A stretch of 64,000 bases of DNA from Catenulispora pinistramenti (GTDB taxonomy: Bacteria > Actinomycetota > Actinomycetes > Streptomycetales > Catenulisporaceae), in contig NZ_JAAFYZ010000003.1 of assembly GCF_018274385.1 (NCBI RefSeq), positions 1 to 64,000 of the forward strand, given 5' to 3'. The position numbers and the translations under genes were made by a program. Positions 36,034-44,084 of the stretch are shown one piece after another. The notes under the pieces are model-generated. The model had not been told where the DNA came from. It worked only from the letters and a program-made list of their open reading frames with translations, and made no database searches. Position 1 is the first letter of the stretch. Each line of letters opens with the position of its first letter.

Positions 36034-36825
36034 TCAAGACCTCTGCTGAAGCGCGCGCCGCTGCTCGGAGATCTCCTCGGGGCTCCATCCCGCATGCGGC
36101 ACCGAAGAGATCAGCAGCCTGGTATACGGGTCCTGCGGATCGGTGAGCAGCGCCTCGATCGCTCCGCGTTCGACGACCACGCCTCGATGCAACACCAGCG
36201 CCTCGTCGCAGAGGTAGCGCACGACGGCCAGGTCGTGGCTGACGAAGACGATGCCGATGCCGGTCTCCCGGCGGATGTCGGCCAGCACGTTCAGTACCTG
36301 GGCCTGGATCGAGACGTCGAGCGCCGAGACGGCTTCGTCCAGGACCAGCACGTCCGGTTCCACCGCCAGCGCCCGGGCGATGGCGGCCCGCTGCCGCTGG
36401 CCGCCGGACAGCCCGCGCGGCTTCGCCGCCGCCTCCCGCGCTCCCAGCCCGACCTGGTCGAGCAGCTCGGTGACGCGCGCCGCCCGGTCCGGGTGACGGT
36501 GCAGGCGCAGGACGTCGTCCAGGGCCGCGCGGATCGTCAGGCGCGGGTCGAGCGACAAGTAGGGGTCCTGGAAGACGATCTGCACCGCCTTGGCCCGGGC
36601 CAGCCGCGAGGCGGCGGCCAGCGGCTCGCCCTTCACCAGGATCTGGCCCCGGTCCGGGCGCTCCAGACCGATCAGCATCCGGGCGGTCGTGGTCTTGCCG
36701 GAGCCGGATTCGCCGACCAGGCCGAGGGATCCGCCGGCGGGCAGCGTGAAGGACAGGTCCGAGACGGCGACGTTCGTGCCGTATGTCTTGCACAGGCCCG
36801 TGACGTCGAGCAGCGGCGTGCTCAT
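36034..36825 (-). CDS. dppF: Peptide/nickel-type ABC transporter ATP-binding protein (DppF-like)
   Basis: The 263-residue protein has Walker A GESGSGKTTTARMLIGLER, signature LSGGQRQRAAIARAL, Walker B VLVLDEAVSALD (Glu replaced locally as in many DppF) and H-loop VSHDLAVVRYL. Its ATG overlaps the DppD stop by 4 nt (ATGA). It is the last gene of a five-gene importer operon running 41288 to 36034. Confidence 0.9.
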   Translation of the reverse strand: MSTPLLDVTGLCKTYGTNVAVSDLSFTLPAGGSLGLVGESGSGKTTTARMLIGLERPDRGQILVKGEPLAAASRLARAKAVQIVFQDPYLSLDPRLTIRAALDDVLRLHRHPDRAARVTELLDQVGLGAREAAAKPRGLSGGQRQRAAIARALAVEPDVLVLDEAVSALDVSIQAQVLNVLADIRRETGIGIVFVSHDLAVVRYLCDEALVLHRGVVVERGAIEALLTDPQDPYTRLLISSVPHAGWSPEEISEQRRALQQRS

Positions 36826-37811
36826 CGCAGCCCCTCTCCTTGGGTTTCGTCGATCAGTTCCGCGGCCCGCAGGCAGGCGACCTGCGAGTCCCCGTGCCGC
36901 TCCAGCGTCGGGGTCGTGGCGTCGCAGAGCCCTGGCACCACGTGCGCACACCGTGCGGCGAACGGGCACCCGCTGACCGCTTCGGCGAGCCCCAGCGGTG
37001 CGCCGGGGATCGGCGCCAGCCGGGGCATCGGCCCGGTCAGCGGCGGTGCCGAGCCGAGCAGGCCGCGGGTGTAGGGGTGCCGCGGTACGGAGGTGAGCGC
37101 GGCCGAGGGCGCCGCTTCCATGATCCGGCCCGCGTACATCACGTAGACCCGGTCGCAGACCGAGGCTGCCAGGTCCAGATCGTGGGTGATCAGCAGGATC
37201 CCCAGTCCGCGGTCCCGGCGCAGCCGACCGAGGATCGCCATGATCTCGGCCTGCGTCGTGACGTCCAGCGCGGTCGTCGGCTCGTCGCACAGCAGCAGCC
37301 GCGGATCGGCGGTCAACGCGTAGGCGATCATCACTCGTTGCAGCATCCCGCCGGACAGTTCGTGCGGGAACTGCCGCAGATGCCGCGGCGGGTCCGGCAT
37401 GCCCACCGCGCCGAGCAGCTCCAGCGCCTGCGCCGTCGCCTCAGCCTTGGACCTGCCCTGGATCCGCCGAAGCGGTTCGGTCAGGAAGTCGCCGATCCGC
37501 CGGACCGGGTTCACCCCGGCCCGCGGGTCCTGGAAGATCATGGACGCGACCGAGGTCCGGACCCGCCGCAAGTCCCCTGGGCCGGCGGCGACCACCTCGG
37601 TGCCGCCGACGACTACGGACCCTGAGACGGTGGCGCCGCCCGGGAACAGCCCCAGCGCGGTCCGCGCCGTGACCGACTTCCCCGAACCGGACTCGCCGAC
37701 CAGGGCGACCGCCTCGCCGTCGTGCACCGCCAGCGAGACCTCGTCCAGGATCGGGCGCCCGAGGCCGGCCATCGCCACCGTCAGGCCTTTGATGTCGAGC
37801 AAGGTGTTCAC
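36822..37811 (-). CDS. dppD: Peptide/nickel-type ABC transporter ATP-binding protein (DppD-like)
   Basis: The 329-residue protein has Walker A GESGSGKSVTARTALGLF, signature LSGGMLQRVMIAYAL, Walker B LLLCDEPTTALD, and the Opp/Dpp C-terminal Cys motif (CPFAARCAHVVPGLC, later VACL) that binds a cluster in family members. GTG 37811 overlaps the upstream permease stop by 4 nt. It pairs with the DppF-like ATPase. Confidence 0.92.
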   Translation of the reverse strand: MNTLLDIKGLTVAMAGLGRPILDEVSLAVHDGEAVALVGESGSGKSVTARTALGLFPGGATVSGSVVVGGTEVVAAGPGDLRRVRTSVASMIFQDPRAGVNPVRRIGDFLTEPLRRIQGRSKAEATAQALELLGAVGMPDPPRHLRQFPHELSGGMLQRVMIAYALTADPRLLLCDEPTTALDVTTQAEIMAILGRLRRDRGLGILLITHDLDLAASVCDRVYVMYAGRIMEAAPSAALTSVPRHPYTRGLLGSAPPLTGPMPRLAPIPGAPLGLAEAVSGCPFAARCAHVVPGLCDATTPTLERHGDSQVACLRAAELIDETQGEGLR

Positions 37812-38689
37812 GCCTTCGCCTCCCGTCCGGCCAGCCGGTCCCCGAAGTGCTCGCCGATCACGGTCACCGCGACGACCACCACGACCACCAGCACCGCCGG
37901 CAGCACCGCGGACAGCGGCTGGCCCTCCAACACCGCGGCCTGGCTCTGGTTGATCATCGCGCCCCAGTCCGGCGTCGGCGGCTGGACGCCCAGCCCCAGG
38001 AACGACAACGCCGCCAGGTCCAGCAGCGCGTAGCCGAAGTTCACCGTCGACTGCGCCAGAATCGTCGGCCCGACGGCCGGCAGCAGCCGGCGCAGCGCGA
38101 TGAAGGCGGGGGAGTGCCCCTGCACCCGGTACGCGGCTATATAAGGACGCGTCTTCTCCTGGGCGGTCAGGCTACGTACGAGCCGCGCCGTGTAAGGCAT
38201 GTAGGCGATCGCCATCGCGACCACCGGCGCACCCAGCCCCTTGCCGAACAACGCCACCGCGAGAATCGCCAGCAACAACGACGGGAACGCGAACATGACG
38301 TCCAGCACCCGCCCGATCAAGGCATCCACCCAGCCGCCGCGCCACGCGCTGAACAAGCCGACCAACGCCCCGAACACCGTGGAGAACAGCACCACGCCCA
38401 ACGGCCCGAGCAGACTCGTCCGGCCGCCGGCCAGCAGCTGGGAGAAGGTGTCGTGGCCGCCGGCGTCGGTGCCGAGCCAGTGCGCGCCGCTCATCGCGAC
38501 CAACGTGTTCGACAAGTCGCCGTCGGTCGGGTCGTAGGGCTCGAGCCAGGGTGCGAACACCGCGCCGAGCCCGACCAGTACCAACAGCACCGCGCAGATC
38601 CGCACCGGCCAGGTCAGCCGTCCCAGCCGGGCCGCCCAACCCCCGAGCCGGGACTGGAGCCGTGGATGTGAAACCGTCGCCGTACTCAT
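37808..38689 (-). CDS. dppC: Peptide/nickel-type ABC transporter permease (DppC-like)
   Basis: The 293-residue protein has an N-terminal OppC domain (WLGTDAGGHDTFSQLLAGG) and five to six membrane helices with the EAA loop (YIAAYRVQGHSPAFIALRRL). The start ATG 38689 overlaps the DppB stop by 1 nt (TGATG). It forms the membrane channel with the DppB-like permease. Confidence 0.92.
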   Translation of the reverse strand: MSTATVSHPRLQSRLGGWAARLGRLTWPVRICAVLLVLVGLGAVFAPWLEPYDPTDGDLSNTLVAMSGAHWLGTDAGGHDTFSQLLAGGRTSLLGPLGVVLFSTVFGALVGLFSAWRGGWVDALIGRVLDVMFAFPSLLLAILAVALFGKGLGAPVVAMAIAYMPYTARLVRSLTAQEKTRPYIAAYRVQGHSPAFIALRRLLPAVGPTILAQSTVNFGYALLDLAALSFLGLGVQPPTPDWGAMINQSQAAVLEGQPLSAVLPAVLVVVVVVAVTVIGEHFGDRLAGREAKA

Positions 38690-39633
38690 CACGCCGCCCG
38701 CACTCTCGGATCGATCAGCGGATACACCAGGTCCACCACCGTGTTCACCACCACGAACGTCGCGACCACCAGCAGCACGATCGCCTGCACCACCGGGAAG
38801 TCCATGTGGTCCACGCTGGTCACCAGCAACGACCCCACACCGTTCATCCCGAACGCCGACTCCACGATCGCCGTGGAGACCAGCAGGCCGGAGATCAGCA
38901 GGCCCGACACGGTCACCACCGGGCCGAGCGCGTTGCGCAGCACGTGCCGCCGGATCACCGTCGAGCGCGACAGCCCCCGGCTGGTCACCACCTCGACGTG
39001 CTCGCGTCCCAGCTCCTCCAGCATCGACGCCCGCGTCACCCGGGTGACCAGCGCCATGAAGGTGATCGTGAGCGCGACCGCCGGCAGCACCATGTGGTGC
39101 AGCTCGTCGCCGAACCCTGATCCGGTGCCCACGGTCGGGAACCACCCGAGCCTGACCCCGAACACCGAGCGCAGGACGATGGCCGCGGTGAACGACGGCA
39201 CCGCGGCGCCGACCGTCACCAGCACCACGACGCCCTTGCCCTTGCGCAGCGCGCCGAAGATCCCGAGCCCGACGCCGAACACCACGATCAGCACCGTGGA
39301 CAGCCCGACCAGCAGCAGCGTGGACGGCAACCGGGAGCCGATCACCGAGGCCACGCTGGCGTGCAGCTGGTAGGACTGCCCGAAATCGCCGTGCAGCATG
39401 CCCGTCAGCCAGTCCCAGTAGCGGACCGGGAACGGCTTGTCGAAGCCGTACTCGTGCCGGATCGCGGCCAGCTGGTCCGGACTCGGCGAGCGGCCCTTCA
39501 CCAGGAACGCCACCGGATCGCCGGGCGCCAGGTACAGCGAGGAGAAGACCAGGAACGAGGTGACCAGCAGGGTCAGCGCCATCGCGCCGACCCTGCGCAG
39601 CCACATCACAGGGCCGAGGTTCGCGCTTTTCAC
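38689..39633 (-). CDS. dppB: Peptide/nickel-type ABC transporter permease (DppB-like)
   Basis: The 314-residue protein has six membrane helices, the periplasmic YLAPGDPVAFLVKG region near the N-terminus and the EAA loop (EVVTSRGLSRSTVIRRHVLR). It ends YPLIDPRVRAA like DppB. GTG 39633 is chosen because it overlaps the stop of the binding-protein gene as GTGA; longer frames run into that gene. Confidence 0.9.
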   Translation of the reverse strand: MKSANLGPVMWLRRVGAMALTLLVTSFLVFSSLYLAPGDPVAFLVKGRSPSPDQLAAIRHEYGFDKPFPVRYWDWLTGMLHGDFGQSYQLHASVASVIGSRLPSTLLLVGLSTVLIVVFGVGLGIFGALRKGKGVVVLVTVGAAVPSFTAAIVLRSVFGVRLGWFPTVGTGSGFGDELHHMVLPAVALTITFMALVTRVTRASMLEELGREHVEVVTSRGLSRSTVIRRHVLRNALGPVVTVSGLLISGLLVSTAIVESAFGMNGVGSLLVTSVDHMDFPVVQAIVLLVVATFVVVNTVVDLVYPLIDPRVRAA

Positions 39634-41288
39634 CGTGACCCGATCTCGGCGGCCCACGGGTAGTACAGGTAGTCGATCGACGGCTTCAGCCCGGTGATCT
39701 TCGAGCCCAGATACACGCTCACCGGCTCGAAGTACAACGGCAGCCACGGCAGGTCCGTCAGCGCGATCTGCTGCGCCTTCTGCGTGGCCTGCGCTCGCGC
39801 CGCCGGGTCGGAGGAGGCGACGGCCTGCTCGAAGGCCGAGTCGAAGTCCTTGTTCGAGTAGTTCCCGTAGTTGCTGTAGGAACCGGTCTCCAGCGAGGCA
39901 TACATGTCCAGCGGATCGGTGATCGACGTGTACCAGAACGTCAGGAACAGGTCGACGCCCTTGCGCGCCGCCGGGTCGGTGAACAGTGCCGTGTACTTGT
40001 CGGCCGAGATGGTGTCGATCTTCGGCGTCAGACCGATGTCGCTGCAGGCCTGCGCGATCGCCTGGGTGATGATCGTGGTCTGGGTGTCCAGCGGGCTGGT
40101 GGCGATCACCACCTCTTGGCCGTGCACGCCGGCCGCCTGGGCCAGAGCCTTCGCCTTGGCCTTGTCGTACGGATACGACGGCAGGCCCGTGGTCCCGGCC
40201 TTCTTCTCCGCGTCCGGGGCGTTGTTCCAGTTGTCCGCGGTGACCAGCGAGTCGGCGACCTCCCCGACTCCGCCGTCGCCGGCGTTGATGATGCCCTTGC
40301 GATCGGTGGCCATCAACAGCGCCTGCCGCACCCGCGGGTCGCCGAGCGGACCGCTCAGATTCGAGACCACCTCGTCGGCGACGGTCGTGGACTTGCCGAA
40401 GTAGACGTTGGGCGCCAGCTGCGCATACGAGCCCGGCGGCACCATCCAGCCGCCGTCCACCTCGCCGGTCTGGAACGCGTTGACCCGGGCGGTCGGGTCC
40501 ACGATGAAGACGAACTTCACCTGCTTGCTGTGGGCCTTCAGGCTCGGGTCCCAGTAGTCGTCGAACCGCTTGAGGACGATGGACTGACCGGGCTGCCAGG
40601 AGCTGAAGGCGAACGGGCCGGTGCAGTTCACCCCCTTGGCCGGGCCGCCGTAGTCCTTGCCGTCGGCGGCCAGCGTGGCGGCTGACTCCACGGTCCCGGG
40701 GCTGGCCGCCATGTACTCCAGGAACGTCGAGTCAGGGTTCTTCAGATGTACGGTCACCTGGAGCGGCCCGGTCTTCTCGATCTTGTCGACGTTGCGGTAC
40801 TGATTCGCCCACACGCTGGCCACGGCCGGGTCCAGGTTGCGATTGAGCGAGGCCACGACGTCGTCGGCGGTCAGCGTGGTGCCGTCGTGGAACTTCACGC
40901 CGGCCCGGATGTCGAAGACCCAGGTCTTGGGATCAGGGTTCTTCCAGTCGGTGGCCAGGCCCGGCGAGGTCGTCAGGTCCGGGTTCCAGCGCAGCAGGCT
41001 CTCGCAGACATTGGCCAGCACCTGGTTCGGCGGGTAGTCGAAGGCCTGCGTGTAGTCCAGCGACGACGGCTCGGCGAAGATCGACCAGGTGAAGGAGTCC
41101 AGGTCGCCCTTCGGGGTGCCGGTGTCGGCGGTGAGCTGGTAGGAGGTCCGGCCGTCGGCGGAACCGCCGGCGCCGCTCTTGGACCCGCTCGATCCGGCCT
41201 TGCCGCTGCAGGCCGCCGCGCTCACGGCCAGCAGCAGCGCCGTCGCCGCGGCCAGCGCCCCGCGCCGGCCTCGGATGGTCACAGTCAC
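39630..41288 (-). CDS. dppA: Family 5 extracellular solute-binding lipoprotein (DppA-like)
   Basis: The 552-residue lipoprotein has a lipobox (LLAVSAAACSG, Cys about residue 27) and a family 5 binding fold. Characteristic elements are VCESLLRWNPDLTTSPGLATD, FDIRAGVKFHDGTTLTADDVV, and LGDPRVRQALLMATDRKGI. GTG 41288 follows GGAGAGAG. The ligand is probably a peptide, glycoside or amide. The neighbouring amidohydrolase suggests that an imported compound is hydrolysed afterwards. Confidence 0.9.
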   Translation of the reverse strand: MTVTIRGRRGALAAATALLLAVSAAACSGKAGSSGSKSGAGGSADGRTSYQLTADTGTPKGDLDSFTWSIFAEPSSLDYTQAFDYPPNQVLANVCESLLRWNPDLTTSPGLATDWKNPDPKTWVFDIRAGVKFHDGTTLTADDVVASLNRNLDPAVASVWANQYRNVDKIEKTGPLQVTVHLKNPDSTFLEYMAASPGTVESAATLAADGKDYGGPAKGVNCTGPFAFSSWQPGQSIVLKRFDDYWDPSLKAHSKQVKFVFIVDPTARVNAFQTGEVDGGWMVPPGSYAQLAPNVYFGKSTTVADEVVSNLSGPLGDPRVRQALLMATDRKGIINAGDGGVGEVADSLVTADNWNNAPDAEKKAGTTGLPSYPYDKAKAKALAQAAGVHGQEVVIATSPLDTQTTIITQAIAQACSDIGLTPKIDTISADKYTALFTDPAARKGVDLFLTFWYTSITDPLDMYASLETGSYSNYGNYSNKDFDSAFEQAVASSDPAARAQATQKAQQIALTDLPWLPLYFEPVSVYLGSKITGLKPSIDYLYYPWAAEIGSR

Positions 41289-41317
41289 AGCTCTCTCCTC
41301 GGGACGTCGGTCAGTCA

Positions 41318-41397
41318 GGGTTCTGTCGCGGATCGCGGGCGTTCTGTTGTGGACCGCGGGATTGCGTCGCGGACCGCGGGATCGCGTCGCGGCCCGC
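41318..41397. repeat. Four degenerate 20-bp tandem repeats between dppA and amidohydrolase gene
   Basis: Units at 41318, 41337, 41358 and 41378 resemble gggatcgcgtcgcggcccgc. They fill the gap right up to the amidohydrolase stop codon. The sequence differs from the 20-bp array at 7281 but the unit length is the same. Confidence 0.7.
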
Positions 41398-43149
41398 TCA
41401 GGCGTCGGCGGCGAAGACGAGTTCGCCCTCGACGTAGGTCCGCCGCACCCGCGTGGCCCCGATCTCCTCGGCCGGGTGCGCGAACGGGTCCCGGTCCAGC
41501 ACCGCGAGGTCGGCGAGCTTGCCGACCGCGATGGTCCCGGTCCGGTCGTCCAGGTGGTTGATCCACGCGCTGCCCTCGGTGTAGGCGGTGAGCGCCTGCG
41601 CCAGGGTGAGCGCCTGTTCCGGATAGAAGGGTTCGGGATTCTCGCCGAGCCGCGACCGGTTCACGGCCACGTGCATGCCGAGCAGCGGATCCGGGCTGCT
41701 GACGTTCCAGTCGCTGCCGGCGACCAGCCGGGCTCCGGCCCGCGCCAGGTCGCCGAACGGGTACTGCTGCGCCGCGCGCTGGGCGCCGAGGAACGGGATG
41801 GTGAGTTCGTCCATCTGCCGTTCGTGCGCGGCCCACAGCGTCTGGATGTTCGCCGCGGCGTCCAGGGCGGCGAAGCGCGGGACGTCGTCGGGATCCACGA
41901 CCTGGACGTGGGCCAGGTGATGCCGCTGGTCGTTGGCGCCGTTCGCGGCGCGCGCCGCTTCCAGCACGTCCAGCGCCTGCCGCACGGCGCGGTCGCCGAG
42001 GGCGTGGAAGTGCAGTTGGAAGCCGTCGGCGTCCAGTCGGCGAACGGCCTCGCGCAGCACGTCCGGGTCGATGAAGCTCAGGCCGCGGTTGGCGGTGGCG
42101 CAGCCGCAGCGGTCCAGGTAGGGCTCGAGCATCGCCGCGGTGAAGTTCTCGGCGATGCCGTCGAGCATCAGCTTCACGGTGGTGGCGCCGAACCGCCCGA
42201 CCGTCCCGGACGCGCGGCGCTGGAGGATGTCAGGGATCTGTTCCAGGCCGCGCTCGCGGTTCCACCACAGCGCCCCCACGACACGCGCCTTGAGCTCGCC
42301 GCTGCGCGCGGCGTCCCGATAGACGTCGTAATTATCGGGATTACCGGGATGGTCGCCGATCATCGCGTCCTGCCAGCCGGTGATGCCCAGCGTGAACAGG
42401 TGGTGCTGGGCGGCCAGCAGGCCGGCGACCGCGTCGGCGCGGGTGGCGACCGGGACCGGGACCAGGTCCATGGCTCCTTCCTGGAGCATGCCGATCGGGG
42501 TGCCGTCCGGCTCGCGCTCGATGCGGCCGTCCGCCGGGTCGGCAGTGTCCTTCGTGAGGCCGGCCAGTTCCAGTGCGCGGGTGTTGACCCAGGCGCCGTG
42601 GCCGTCGCGGACCGTCAGGTACACGGGGCGGTCCGGGACGACGGCGTCCAGTTGGTGCCGGGTCGGGATGCCGCCGGGGAAGCTGTCCATCGACCAGCCG
42701 CCACCGAGGATCCAGGGCGCGTCGGGGTGTGCGGCCGCGTAGTCCGCGACGGTCTTGAGGTACTGGTCGGCCTCGTCCTGGCCGGACATGTCGCAGCGGG
42801 TGAGCTGCAGACCGGCGAAGGCGGCGTGGTTGTGCGCGTCGACGAAGCCGGGGACCAGCAGGCCGCCGGCCAGGTCGACGACGTCGGTGGCCGGGCCGAT
42901 CAGGGGTCTGACTTCGGTCTCGGCAGCCGCCGCCACGATGCGTCCGGCGTGCACGGCCACGGCCACCGGGCGCGGCGCTCCGTCGATGAACGCCCGGCCG
43001 CCGACGAACACGGTCTGGGCCGTCGCCGCGTCCGGGGTCCGCGGACTCGGCCCCGCGGCCGAACCCGCGGCCGAACCGGCACCCGAACCGACGCCCGAAC
43101 CTCGATCCGGAACCGGACCGGTACCTTCGGCGCTCACAGCGTTTCGCAT
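41398..43149 (-). CDS. YtcJ-like metal-dependent amidohydrolase
   Basis: The 583-residue protein has a urease-superfamily barrel with the metal-binding HxH in GLLVPGFVDAHNHAAFAG, VKLMLDGIAENFTAAM (Lys), HFHALGDRAVRQALDVLEAA, and AGSDWNVSSPDPLLGMHVAV with the catalytic Asp. ATG 43149 (MRNAVSAEGTG) is chosen since an upstream frame would overlap the divergent TetR start. The N-terminus has a low-complexity Gly/Ser/Ala stretch. YtcJ relatives deacylate or hydrolyse amides and formamides. It follows the regulator-operator site and precedes the importer operon. Confidence 0.87.
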   Translation of the reverse strand: MRNAVSAEGTGPVPDRGSGVGSGAGSAAGSAAGPSPRTPDAATAQTVFVGGRAFIDGAPRPVAVAVHAGRIVAAAAETEVRPLIGPATDVVDLAGGLLVPGFVDAHNHAAFAGLQLTRCDMSGQDEADQYLKTVADYAAAHPDAPWILGGGWSMDSFPGGIPTRHQLDAVVPDRPVYLTVRDGHGAWVNTRALELAGLTKDTADPADGRIEREPDGTPIGMLQEGAMDLVPVPVATRADAVAGLLAAQHHLFTLGITGWQDAMIGDHPGNPDNYDVYRDAARSGELKARVVGALWWNRERGLEQIPDILQRRASGTVGRFGATTVKLMLDGIAENFTAAMLEPYLDRCGCATANRGLSFIDPDVLREAVRRLDADGFQLHFHALGDRAVRQALDVLEAARAANGANDQRHHLAHVQVVDPDDVPRFAALDAAANIQTLWAAHERQMDELTIPFLGAQRAAQQYPFGDLARAGARLVAGSDWNVSSPDPLLGMHVAVNRSRLGENPEPFYPEQALTLAQALTAYTEGSAWINHLDDRTGTIAVGKLADLAVLDRDPFAHPAEEIGATRVRRTYVEGELVFAADA

Positions 43150-43198
43150 CCTCGCCCCTCCACCTGCGGCCTCTGCCGCTTGATCGAGGATCGAAGCG

Positions 43199-43233
43199 CA
43201 GCGCAACGCCGATGTCAACACTGTTGCGCTGAC
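43199..43233. promoter_or_regulatory. Operator region between amidohydrolase and TetR genes
   Basis: The 20-bp element GTCAACACTGTTGCGCTGAC (43214-43233) matches, in reverse orientation, an element at 43999-44018 in 18 of 20 positions. Perfect 9-bp inverted arms CAGCGCAAC (43199-43207) and GTTGCGCTG (43223-43231) overlap it. A -10-like TATACT lies at 43249-43254, 10 nt before the tetR ATG, so tetR is probably leaderless and autoregulated. Confidence 0.7.
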
Positions 43234-43264
43234 CCGTTTCCGTCTCGTTATACTGGCCGGCACC

Positions 43265-44017
43265 ATGGCCACTCATTCATCGGCGCGGCCCGGAGCCAGC
43301 AAGCGCTCCGGAAGCCAGCTGTCACCCGAGGCGATCATCGAGGCCTCACTGCGCGTCGCGGCACGCGGCGGCGACGACGCGTTCACCGTGCGCCGCCTCG
43401 GACAGGAACTCGGCTGCGATCCCACCGCGATCTACCGCCACTTCCGCGACAAGGACGAACTGCTGCTCTCGGTCGCCGACCGCACCCTGGGCGAGGCGCT
43501 GGACGGCGTCCCGCACGGCCTGCCCTGGCGCGACCGGCTGCGCACGCTGGCCGCCGAGTCGCTGCGGGTCGGCATGAAGTACCCGGTCGTCAGCTCCCTG
43601 ATGGCCTCGCGCACCACCCGCAGGCCGAACGAGTTCCGCATCGTGGAGCTGATCCTCGGCGCGGTCCACGAGGCCGGGCTCAGCGGCCCCGACGCGGTCG
43701 TGCACTACCGCATGTTCGGCGACTCGGTGCTGGCCTACGTCGGCCAGCACGCCGCACTGCAGATGTTCGCGCCGACCGAGCGCGAGGGCGATGAGTCGGC
43801 GTGGAGCCGGGAGTACCGGCTGGCCGACCGCCAGCGCTTCCCGTACATCGCGGGCCTGGTCGAGGAGCTGGCGGCGGTGACGCACGAGGAGATCTACGCC
43901 GCCCGGATCGAGGCGCTGCTGGACAAGATCGAGCGGCGCGCGGCCGAGGCGCGAGCCGTCACGGACCCGGCCGGGGCCGGGGCGCCCAGCGCCGAGACGA
44001 CAGCGCAACAGCGTTGA
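43265..44017 (+). CDS. TetR family transcriptional regulator
   Basis: The 250-residue protein has an N-terminal HTH (IIEASLRVAARGGDDAFTVR, then LGQELGCDPTAIYRHFRDKD) and a large helical C-terminal domain (TetR_C type, with VVSSLMASRTTRRPNEFRIV). It is divergent from the amidohydrolase gene and upstream of the amine oxidase gene. Near-identical operator-like elements lie at its own start and stop, so it probably controls both neighbours. Confidence 0.9.
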   Translation: MATHSSARPGASKRSGSQLSPEAIIEASLRVAARGGDDAFTVRRLGQELGCDPTAIYRHFRDKDELLLSVADRTLGEALDGVPHGLPWRDRLRTLAAESLRVGMKYPVVSSLMASRTTRRPNEFRIVELILGAVHEAGLSGPDAVVHYRMFGDSVLAYVGQHAALQMFAPTEREGDESAWSREYRLADRQRFPYIAGLVEELAAVTHEEIYAARIEALLDKIERRAAEARAVTDPAGAGAPSAETTAQQR

Positions 44018-44018
44018 C
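43999..44018. promoter_or_regulatory. Second copy of the TetR operator, before the amine oxidase gene
   Basis: GACAGCGCAACAGCGTTGAC matches the reverse complement of 43214-43233 at 18 of 20 positions. It overlaps the tetR stop codon and lies 66 bp before the amine oxidase ATG. Confidence 0.65.
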
Positions 44019-44084
44019 ATCAGCGTTGTGAGGCGGTTCACTCCTGGGTCATCGCCTCCACTGTTTCCCGACCCGGGAGTGCTT

